Below, in pieces: positions 55,305-64,000 of a stretch of 64,000 nt of DNA. The notes beneath the pieces are model-generated. The model was not told the DNA's origin. It saw only the letters and a program-made list of their open reading frames with translations, and ran no database searches. How positions within the stretch are numbered: the first letter of the stretch is position 1; every line of letters starts with the position of its first letter. The position numbers and the translations under genes are program-made. The stretch is from Myrmaecium sp. VS I D KN 1 (lineage: Eukaryota; Ascomycota; Dothideomycetes; Valsariales; Valsariaceae): contig JADQAV010000019.1 of assembly GCA_019775845.1 (NCBI GenBank), positions 124,001 through 188,000 of the forward strand, in the 5' to 3' direction.

Positions 55305-56422
55305 ATGGCGCCCGGCAGTAGTGACGATGACGCCGCCGCCGCCGCGCACGCCAGCGCAACGGACCAGAGGGTAGCCGAAGCTGGACCTCAGCACCGCCGC
55401 CGTAGTCCCTCTCGCAGGCAGCGGAGTCGTAGCGCATCACCCAGAGGTTGAAAGGAAACAAACACTCAGCGACGTTCTTCACGTGAACTGACACTTCGCG
55501 GCTTTCAGCTTCTCCACCTGCAGGTTTCAGGGACCGACGAGAATCCACACCCGCAAACAAGGTCGCTCCGCTGAAAGGAGAGCCGCCTCTTCCCGATGAG
55601 GAGCCTCCAGCGTCGAGCTCGGATAAGGATGAACAGCAATCGCCAGCTTCAGCTGAGGTGCCCGCTGGCAGCACAGAACAGCCCCCTCTGCTAGAAGGAG
55701 AGGAGCCACCAACATCCGCCAAACAACCACCCTTACCAAACGAACCGTTACCAGGCGATCAACCGCCTCTCCCCACCGAGCCTCTCCCAACCGATCAGCC
55801 GCCTCTTCCCGCTGAAGCTCCTCCCGACGACGGCTGGGAGCCTGTCTGGGAGCCCACGGCCAACGCCTACTACTTCTACAACCGCTTCACCCAGGCAACG
55901 CAATGGGAAAACCCGCGCGTGCCATCCGCCTCCACCACCCCCCTCGCCGCACCCCCGGGCACCACCGCCGCTGCCAGCATCGCCGCCTCCTCCATGTCTC
56001 CGCCCCCCGCCCTGACGCACGGCGGCTACAACCCCGCCATCCACGGCTCGTACGACCCCAACGCCGACTACGCAATCGCGGCGCGCGAGGCCGAAGAGGC
56101 CGCCGCCCGAGCCGCCCTCTACCCCGGCGGCAGCACGGTCGATGCTGCAGGGGTCGAATACACGGCCGAGGGCCACTTCAACCGGTTCACGGGCAAGTGG
56201 CAGCCGGCGCACGTGACGCCGGAGCTGCACAACGACGAGAACAAGAGCCGGCGGCAGCTGAACGCGTTTTTTGATGTGGACGCGGCGGCGAACAGCCACG
56301 ACGGGCGCAGCTTGAAGGCGGAGCGCCAGCAGCAGCGGTTGAGCAAGCAGGAGCTCAAGGCGTTTCGGGAGAAGAGGAAGATGCGGAAGGAGGAGAAGAG
56401 GAGGGCGTGGTTGCGGGATTGA
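55305..56422 (+). CDS. WW-domain protein, likely RNA-processing linked
   Basis: Two exons, 55305-55446 and 55509-56422; product 351 aa. The N-terminus is an Arg/Ser-rich stretch (RRRSPSRRQRSRSASPR), followed by Pro-rich PPLP repeats (roughly residues 65-150). One WW domain lies at about 156-184 (GWEPVWEPTANAYYFYNRFTQATQWENP split here into GWEPVWEP and YYFYNRFTQATQWENP). After it come HGGYNPAIHGSYDP and a charged C-terminal helix. The SR-like stretch and WW domain suggest a nuclear role in splicing or transcription, with self- or partner binding through PPLP motifs. This is inferred. The donor GTTGAA is weak, but the acceptor (CTTTCAG, with ACTGAC branch) is good and the joined frame is open. 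Upstream lies the 4.2-kb spacer. Confidence 0.82.
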
Positions 56423-57106
56423 TTGTCGGCTCCCTGTTTTTGGTTTTGGTAGGATGGCAGTAGGCAGGTAGGTTGTTTTGATCGGAGGTGGGCGGGATTG
56501 TTTAGTAGCTGGTCTTCGTGCGTGGTTTGCTCCTCCACCACATTTCTTCTCCTCTATGTTCATCATGGGTCTGCTGCGGTGCTCACGGTGGCATTACATC
56601 TTGAATAGTCCTCCCTCTTGGGAGCAAGCAATGTACTCGTAGGTTAGAGATCTAAAGCCAGCTTCTCGAGAAATAATATTATTAAATTCGTTCACACGTG
56701 CGCACTTCTCCGCACCAGCGTGCCTCTTCACCCTGACCTTCTCTTTGATGTTATTCGTGCGAAATGACGCCGTTTCTAATTATCGTGAATATATATAGTA
56801 AGCAGATGTTCATGGTGAAGTCCCATGCGCCCAGGAATCCGCCCCGCCCCGCCCCGCCCCACTCCGCCTGCACCCCGCCCTGGCACCATCACCCAACCAA
56901 CGCCGACGGAACCTAAGCCCCTCCGAAGGGTCTCCACGAAAAAGTTCACCTCAACCTGCATTCACACTCTCAATCCACCACAACCACCTCCTCACTCCAC
57001 AGCGCCGACAAACCACAATCCACACACAAAACTCCTCAACCCAAACATCCAGCGCGCGCGCCACACACCCCAAAAGAAAACCAAACCGTAAACCTCCTCA
57101 CCAACC
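56423..57106. other. Intergenic region between WW and ankyrin genes
   Basis: Holds the WW gene 3' end and the ankyrin gene promoter. A CCCCG repeat lies near 56842-56862. The 56990-57105 part is a C- and A-rich leader without T-rich tracts. No gene seen. Confidence 0.5.
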
Positions 57107-57820
57107 ATGAGCCTCCCCGAAGACACCATCGACGACATCCTCTACCTGGCGCGGACAGGGGAGGCCAGCGAGCTGCGCGAAGTGCTGGACGCGCTGAGCC
57201 GCGAGACCGCCACGCCGGCGCCGACCCTGCTGCTCAAGGCGACGGACGCGCACACGGGGAACACGGCGCTGCATTATGCGGCGGCGAACGGGCATTTGGG
57301 TAAGCCCTCCTCTCTTTTCTCCCTTGCCTTCCACTCCCTGGTCGCTTCGTGCGGGAGATTTACTGACCGTGAACGCGAACCAGAAATCCTCGACCTCATC
57401 GCCGAGCTCTGCGGCTTATCACCCTCCTCCGCCTCCACCACCCCCTCCACCCCCGCCGCACCCTCCCCTCCCTCCCCCACACACCCCGTCATCGCCGCCC
57501 GCAACCACGCCCGCAACACGCCCCTCCACTACGCCGCGCTGAACGGGCACCTGGCCGCCGTGCAGCGGCTGGTGGAGCGGTGGGGCGCGGACCCGGCGGC
57601 GCTCAACGACGCGGGCCATGACGCGGTGTATGAGGCGGAGGTTGGGGGCAGAGAGGAGGTGGTGGGGTGGTTGTTGGAGAGGGGGGGGGAGGGGTTGGAG
57701 AGGGGGGTTGGTGGTGGGGAGGGAGAGGGGGATGATGGGGAGGATGATGGGGAGGAAGAGGTGAGGGTCAGGATGGGGGAGATGGGTGTGCGAGAGGAGG
57801 AGGTGGAGAGGAAGGAGTGA
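57107..57820 (+). CDS. yar1: Yar1-like ankyrin-repeat protein
   Basis: Two exons, 57107-57299 and 57384-57820; product 209 aa, close to yeast Yar1 (200 aa). The start MSLPEDTIDDILYLAR matches the short N-terminus of this family. Ankyrin repeats show as TGNTALHYAAANGHLE at about 50-66 and NTPLHYAALNGHLAAVQRLVE at about 115-136, the latter split here as NTPLHYAALNGH and AVQRLVE. A third repeat follows (NDAGHDAVYEAE). Yar1 is the dedicated chaperone of ribosomal protein uS3 during 40S biogenesis; that role is inferred. The intron (GTAAGC, CTGAC, CAG) lies inside the first ankyrin repeat. The last ~50 residues are an acidic Gly/Glu/Asp tail on a strongly G-rich coding strand. Confidence 0.87.
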   Translation: MSLPEDTIDDILYLARTGEASELREVLDALSRETATPAPTLLLKATDAHTGNTALHYAAANGHLGKPSSLFSLAFHSLVASCGRFTDREREPEILDLIAELCGLSPSSASTTPSTPAAPSPPSPTHPVIAARNHARNTPLHYAALNGHLAAVQRLVERWGADPAALNDAGHDAVYEAEVGGREEVVGWLLERGGEGLERGVGGGEGEGDDGEDDGEEEVRVRMGEMGVREEEVERKE

Positions 57821-59494
57821 GATGGTTTTTTTGGGGGGGCGAGCACACGGCTCCTTTTTGGTTTCTTGTCCGGGTGCGGAGGATCTGTTGTTGAGGGTGA
57901 GGGGAGGACGGGAGGGGTGGACGCAAAGGAAGAGCGGCGATGAGGGGAGTGCGAATGTTGGACGAATTGCTGGCCTTGGGTGCCGAGGAGCGTGGTTCCG
58001 CAAAACGGAAGAGGAGGACCATGCGCGAGACGAAAGGTTGAAGTTCACGCTGCCAGTAGCTTGCTCCGCCCAGTGGCTGGGTGAATGACTCCAAGAGGAG
58101 GAGTCTTGAAGGAATGGGGAGGCGGAAACGGCAGCGCACTTTGGGTATGTGGTGGAGTCAGCGGGAACAGACAGCGGCGGGGAAAGCTGGGGATGTACTG
58201 TACTGCACGGTATCGGTCTGTGGTACCGATATGGGAATATAGGGCTTTGGCGTTTGTTCGTTGATGGTAGGATTATATGATCAGCTCGAAGAAACGAGGG
58301 AAAATGAAAGCATAGGTTTGAACTAAACAGTCGGGGTGTTTCTCCTGCCCGACCATTCCTCTGCTACCTTATGTACTTGCTATAAGGGAAGTTGAAGACC
58401 AGTTCCACTGTGTTCCTTTTCTTCTATCTCTCAATACCATCGATATGCAATGCCAGGAAACGCCTCTACAAGAGTTCAATCTGCTTCGATACCCGCTGTT
58501 TACTGACCACGACCAAAGTGTGACTGGTAATCGCTGATGCTCAGTATGCGACTCGAATCGTCTCATATACTCACACGGCTTTTGCATTCTCGCGTTGAGG
58601 AAGATGGGGAATGCCGGTAAATCCGGCACAGCATCTATAGCTCACGGGTGGAGCCGAATCCTTTCCACCAGGAAGCGTGGGATAAACCGCAGAAGACGTG
58701 GAGAAAGAGACAGACAGACAGACAGACATCGATCAGCACAATACACATGTATAGGTAGCTCGCAACGCGAAGGAGAAGGCGACACACGACACAAGATGAC
58801 GAACAAAAAAGGAAACCATGGAAATTTTCAATTCCGATCTGAACGAGATCCCTCTGTGCCCGATGATGTCTGTATGTAGGTAGCCTTCCTCCGATACACC
58901 CCTGATCCATCCAGTCTCTGCCATGCCATTCCTTGCATTGCCTTGCCTTGCCATGTTCACACACACACACCAGCTACAAACCTACAACCAGCACGCTACA
59001 GCCACGCCAGCTACACCCTACAAACTACAGAACCCTACGAATCCAAACCCGAGACGGAAAGAAGAAGTATTTAGAAGAAGAAGAAAAAGAAGAAGGAGAA
59101 GTTCCGAATCCGACCCCGAAAAAGTTCTCCCGCCGAAAGAAAAAGAGAAGAAAGCTCGAGGGACAAAAGCAAACAGCGCCTGAAGGTCGCGCAAAGAGCA
59201 AGGAGAAAGCATACAGACTAGGGAAGATGAGAACAAAAAGAGGACGAGAAGCGAAAAAGGAAAATTTCATACGCGGCTCAAAAAATAAGCTGAAAAGAAG
59301 AAAGAAAAGGAGAAGGGGAGAGAGAGCCGTGTATATATATCTGCGTCAACCGATCCACCAGGTGTTTCTCAACACCTCTGCACACACACACAAAAAAAGG
59401 GTATCTTTTTTGTTCATCCTTTCTGTCTGGGCCGAGAAAAGCCACTTTCTCTTTTTTTTTTTTCTTCTTCTCTTCTTCCCTCTTTTTTTCCGTT
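57821..59494. other. Intergenic region between convergent genes
   Basis: Both flanking genes point into this 1.7-kb stretch. A GACA array lies at about 58709-58729 and A-rich, GAAGAA-rich tracts span 59060-59300. Frames such as 58933-59520 are low-complexity Lys/Arg readings of that tract and are not called. Confidence 0.5.
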
Positions 59495-61236
59495 TTAAAA
59501 CACCGTTCCGTCCGAGATGATCATGATAGGTGGCTCCTTGGTGTTTGGTCGGGAGACCTCGGCGAGTTCTCGTCCGCCCTGTGAAGTGAAGCAAAGTCAG
59601 CTTGACGCGTTTTCATAAGCAGAGAAAGAAAGAAAGAAGGAGCATACCTTCCACGTCCCCGCCTCCAGCATCTGAGGCAAACTCAGCGCATCATCCCCAC
59701 GCAAACCCAACATCGTATTCACCTCCACAAGCAGCTCATCCAAAAACCCCACCGTCGCAGCACGCCACTCCACAATCACGTCGTCATCCGCCGCGAAGAG
59801 CGGGACGACCTCCACATTCGGCTGGCCTTTCACCTGGGCGTTCTGGTGGTACTGCAGCACGCCGCGATCGTGGGCCTCAGGCTTGAGGGTCAACAGCCCG
59901 GTGTCGATGAGGAGGCCGCCGTTGCGGTACTCGGGCAGGCCCGTCAGCAGCTCCGCGCCCGCGAAGTGCACGTTCATCAGCCGGCTCATCGGCATCATGA
60001 GCGAGTAGGTGAGCCATTGGGTGAGTTTGTGGAAGGGCACGATCTTCTCCCAGGGGTGCGCCGGGTGCGCGGGCATGATCGAGAGCGGCCAGGCGTCGCC
60101 GAGGGATTGCCCGTCGATGACGGTGCGGGTGGAGGGCCAGATGGGGCCGAGGTTGTCCATGAGGACGTTCCAGAGCGTGGGGAGGGGGATGATGGGTACG
60201 GAGCTGGCTTGCGTTGTGGGGTGGGAGAGGAGAAAGTCTGTAGAAGAGAAGGTTAGCGGGCATGTCCGCGCGTGGATTGGAAATTTAACAAGAAAAAAGG
60301 TAAATCGGGAACGCACCAAGCATGTTACCAGGCCGACCGCTAACGCCAAAGACCTCAACGCTGCGCTTCACGGCCTCGCCGAGACGCTGGAGCAGGCCCG
60401 CGCGCCCCTGCAGCCCATCAATCGGATTCGAGTCGCTGACCTGGAGGCCGCGGGCGATGGTGCCGACCTCGAGCTTGCGCAGGGCGGCGCCGTCGACCTG
60501 GTAGGGGTTGCTGGGATCGCTGCTGAACAGGCCGGTCTTGAACATCTCGAGGCTGGCGACGGCGAGGCCCTCGCTGCGCCGGTAGACCTTGCCCGTCTCC
60601 TTGCTCTTGTAGTGCCATCGCGTGCCGGCGCCGGCGTCGAGGAGGACGGAGATGATGAACAGGTCGATCAGCCGGCGCGTGCGCTCCTGCACGTCCACCG
60701 TCGACGGCCACGACTGCAGCAGCTGGTCGATCCGGGGACGGCCGCCGACGTCGAAGTGTTGCCAGCGGCCGTGAGGGGGGATAGAGGCGTAATCGGGCGC
60801 GTAATCTCTCTGCGTTCGCCCGGATCAGTTACCGCCAATGTGAGGAGAGGAAAGAGGGGGGAGAAGAGGAAGAGGGCATAGCGGGGGCAAGGATGGAGGG
60901 GGTCAATCATACCTTGATAATGGAGACGACATAAGCGGCAGTGTCGGAAAGCTTCGCCATATCGACGTTGAAATGCTTCAGCTGGTTCCGCTTCGCCTTC
61001 TCGAGCACGAGGCGGTTCCGCTCGCGGACGGCGTAGATGCTGCGGAGGTAGCCGGCGGGGTCCAGGCTCGGATCCGGGGCGGGCGGCAGCGGCACGTTCG
61101 ACACCGGCGGCTTCATCGAGCCGTTGGAGGATGTGGGAAGGGCGGGCGACTTGAGCGAGCCGCTGGAGCCGACGGAGGCTCCGTCGTGAGCGGTCACGGT
61201 GGGCTTGGAGGAGCTCTTACGGCTGAACAGGCCCAT
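59495..61236 (-). CDS. urc4: URC4 / DUF1688 uracil-catabolism protein
   Basis: Four exons: 61236-60913, 60809-60317, 60237-59648 and 59578-59495; product 496 aa. Family marks in order are YLRSIYAVRERNRLVLEKA, HFNVDMAKLSDTAAYVVSIIK, RDYAPDYASIPPHGRWQHF, GGRPRIDQLL, SSDPSNPYQVD, GRPGNML and the closing GGRELAEVSRPNTKEPP with ISDGTVF. These fit the DUF1688 family, whose yeast (Lachancea) and fission yeast members URC4/urg3 belong to the uracil-catabolism pathway. The reaction it performs is not established as far as I know. The start at MGLFSRKSSS was chosen as the first Met near the conserved part; the frame stays open about 500 nt further upstream, through low-complexity leader. No other URC gene is in the window, so the pathway is not clustered here. 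It converges on the Yar1-like gene. Confidence 0.92.
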
Positions 61237-64000
61237 GGCGGCGACGGCGGCGGCGGCGGCGGCGGCGAGATGGGTGTTGAGGATGCTGCTGCAGCTAGTG
61301 GAGCGGTTGGAAATGCGGTGCAGGGTTTCGTCGGAGGTCGTTCGTCTGCAGGACCTATCGCGCGAATGCCTCTCTCTCTCTCTCTTATCTCTCTCTGCTC
61401 GTCTGCTCGCACACGCAAGGGGATGGATGTGGTCCTCTGAGACGGGGGGAGCAGAAACAGGCACGGAGGGTGCAGAATGGGGGAAAGGAGGGTCTGGAGA
61501 AGGAGACGGAGGGGTTACAACGAGCGAACAGGGGGAGCGGGAGACGCTTGGAGGAGGTGGAGGAGGAGGAGGAGGTGCTGTGAGTGATTGAGGATGGATG
61601 AGGAGTGGAAGTGCAGCAGGTGAACTGGGAGGTCCAGGAACGCTTTTGCAGACGAAGCAGCCGAGAGGGGAGCAGTGCAGAATGGGATCCAAGCGTGTGG
61701 AGGGGGGGGAACCGACGATGTTCAGGAGTTCAACGTGAGGCAGGGAGCTTCCTTGCAAGGGGAGGGGAAGGGGGGAAGGGGAGGGGAAGTCGGGGGGTGG
61801 ATGTGCTGCCTGTTAACCTTTCCCAACCGGGCCAAGGGTCTTGTCACTGCGTGCGCCGTCGGTCGATAGCGGCCGGTGCAAAGAAAGTGTGAACCTGAAC
61901 CTGAACCTGAACCTGAACCTGAACCAAGGGGCAGCAGAGCAGGGGCACAGAGCAGGGGCAGCAGCAGCAAGCAGGGAGCAGCAACGGACAGACCGCAGGA
62001 GCATCCGGGGGCCGCCAGGTTACCTAACTCACTATCGCCCAGCCGGGTTAGAGGCGAGTGGAGGGACTCGGGCGGGTCTTTTGGGCCGGGCAGGCTCCCC
62101 CCGTCGGCTGCGGGCCTTTCCTCACCACCCAGGGCACCCCCCCGATCCCTTCCACTCCTTGTTCTCCTGCTATAACAGAATTTTGTTTACCTCCAAAGTC
62201 TCCTTGGCAAAACCCGCGAGGAAAGCGGAAAGGCGCGTCTGTGGACGGCTTCGCTCGCTCGCAGCCGCCCACCGCACCGTCCCGAGTCGTCCGCCCGTTC
62301 GCTGACCAACTGCAATGAAGAACCACCTACCAGAGCCTCCTCCAGTGCTCGCGGACCGGGAGGAGATCTGAGCGGAACGGGAATGAAAAGGTTGTGAGGT
62401 TGTTCGCCGATGGGCCTCCACTCCACTCCTTCCCTCCTTCCCTCCCCTCGCCCTCCCCTGTCACCATGGATGATGGATGGAGCCACCAGCCATGACAGCT
62501 GCGGATAGGCAGACGATGGGAAGCGTGGGTGGGATGGATGGATGGATGGTCTGGCATGTTTGGCATGTCTGACATGGATGGATGGAAGGATGGTGATGGT
62601 CACTTTGCAACCCCTTCACTACCGTCCCCTGGCCTGATCGTGCCCAGTACCTTACTGTAGGCATTGCATCGGTCGTTGGCTCCATGAAAAGGAAAGACAA
62701 CCAACGGGCAAACCATCGACAATCCCAATCCCTCCCTCACGCCTTTCCCGGCCCCGTCCCGTCCTGGTCCTAGTCCTGGTCCCATCCCATCCCGTGCTGG
62801 TCCTGTCAACGCCCATCGCCATCGCGTCGTGTGTCGCTCCTTACCCGTTGCGCCAAAAAATCATCACCACCACCCTCCCTCCCCCCCTTCTCGAACCCAA
62901 AACCCAACTCGCTGGAGTGTGCTAGCCCGCCCCAAACAGATGGCGATCGGCCCGCCCTCCTGTCCTCGGCTTCCTCTCCCGTCTCTCCCGGATGTGCTCG
63001 CCCTGGCCTTGGGCAGGAACGGAGAGCTGACAGAGGAAAAAGAGCGACGGAGGGGGGGAAAGGGTGGCTCGTGGCTCTCACACTCCACCCCCCTCTCTTC
63101 CTGACAGTATTAGGTACCGGCTTGCGAATCCCCCATCCCATCCCATGCCATGCCATCGCACGCACGCACGATCCAGAGCATTGGCAGGCAGGCAGGCACG
63201 GGAGCAGAAAAAAAAAGCTTGGAAGAAGAGGAAAAAGCGAAAAAAGAAAAGAGGCACGCCCGTTTCCGCTCACAACGGTCAGACGCAGAGACCACCAAAT
63301 GCCATGGGTCCCACCATACCCATCTCTCAAAGAGTAAAATTATCACCGAAGAGCAAAAAAAAAAGAAAAAAAAAAAAAAAACAAAAACAAAAAGCAACGA
63401 AAAAAAGAAAAAAATCTAATGCAAGCCCCCAAACGCCTGCCACCCTCTCCTCCAGCCAATCACAAAACAAACCGAGACCGGGTGGCGGCGGGCAGGCGGG
63501 CGGACGGCGCGGACGGGCGCGGACGGGACGCGGGCGGTGCGGGTCGGAAGGGTCGGACGGGGCATCCGGTTGTCCCTTCACGGGATGGCCGCTAGTAGCT
63601 TGCCTCCCTCAGCACCTCAGCGCTTGGCTGTCACGGCTGTCCCCTTCTGGCAGGCTTTCTCATCACGTCGCGTGGTAATTGAGTGAGAGGAAGTATGTAT
63701 TGTGACCTAGGTGCTGTGTTATGTTATGCGTGTATGTATATACATTTCCCCTTGTCTGTCTGTATGGCTGGCTGGCTGGTTGGCTGGCTGGCTGGCCGTC
63801 TATCGCAGTGCGGTTGTGAGTATCGAGTAGAAGTAAGCATGTACTTTATCTTGGGACGCAGAACTGCGGTACAGATACAGGTAGGTACGTAGTCCTGTAG
63901 GGATATCCGCAAACGCCTGTAAGAGCTATATTGGGACGGGAAACTGCAGTATTACATGTCTCACTCATCGAAAACAGAAACGGGATCTCGACTCCCGGCA
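61237..64000. other. 2.8-kb right end, no recognisable gene
   Basis: The first part is the URC4 promoter and leader. A CCTGAA hexamer array lies at about 61891-61925, GATG units near 62538-62550, an A-rich tract at 63355-63420 and GGCT units at about 63768-63797. Frames on both strands are low complexity. No feature can be tied to a gene that continues past the window. Confidence 0.5.

Noticed and set aside
58933-59520. 195-codon Lys/Arg-rich plus-strand frame
   Set aside because: Reading of a purine-rich tract that runs into the last URC4 exon on the other strand.
61891-61925. CCTGAA array as an internal telomere repeat
   Set aside because: The unit does not match the TTAGGG repeat of filamentous ascomycetes and only about five copies are present.

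Overview
This window looks like chromosomal DNA of a filamentous ascomycete (Pezizomycotina). The coding sequences are GC-rich. Genes are single transcription units with short introns (about 50-170 nt; mostly GTAAGT-like donors, CTAAC/CTGAC-type branch sites and a close AG). Intergenic DNA is rich in microsatellites and pyrimidine tracts. One 2.9-kb AT-rich island has almost no CpA/TpG, the usual mark of repeat-induced point mutation (RIP). A Eurotiomycete or related class fits the protein set and a recurring TACGGAGTA intergenic motif, but the class is only a guess. I saw no tRNA, rRNA, CRISPR array or secondary-metabolite cluster.

I support 16 protein genes, which is sparse for 64 kb. Left part (1-20 kb): a TRK-type potassium transporter, an LCCL-domain membrane protein, a secreted DUF1996 protein (minus), an ACMSD/6-MSA-decarboxylase-like amidohydrolase (minus) and a type II membrane GT31-like glycosyltransferase with a PAN-like tail (minus). 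A low-complexity stretch with a short assembly gap (7514-7531) lies between the second and third genes. Middle part (20-38 kb, the densest): a WD40 plus inositol-polyphosphate 5-phosphatase (minus), a CHY zinc-finger protein, proteasome subunit alpha4 (minus), a mitochondrial D-2-hydroxyglutarate/D-lactate dehydrogenase, a GFA/CENP-V-fold protein, and a 1900-residue chromodomain protein with a HDA1-complex subunit 2/3-like region.

Right part (38-64 kb): a small conserved-looking 122-residue protein, the RIP-degraded island (about 43.95-46.86 kb), a Zn2Cys6 transcription factor (minus), a WW-domain protein, a Yar1-like ankyrin protein, and a URC4/DUF1688 uracil-catabolism protein (minus). Stretches of 2.4-5.3 kb between some genes hold only low-complexity DNA.

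Most genes are unrelated housekeeping or regulatory loci; I see no operon-like or cluster logic. Two divergent pairs share promoters: 5-phosphatase/CHY and proteasome alpha4/dehydrogenase. Two convergent pairs are CHY/proteasome and YAR1/URC4. The observations most worth a second look are the chromodomain/HDA protein with its EPTPE repeat block and overlapping uORF; the stop-free 3n introns, one of which would add a hydrophobic segment if retained; the shared G-rich sense-strand 3' ends of six genes; and the RIP island.
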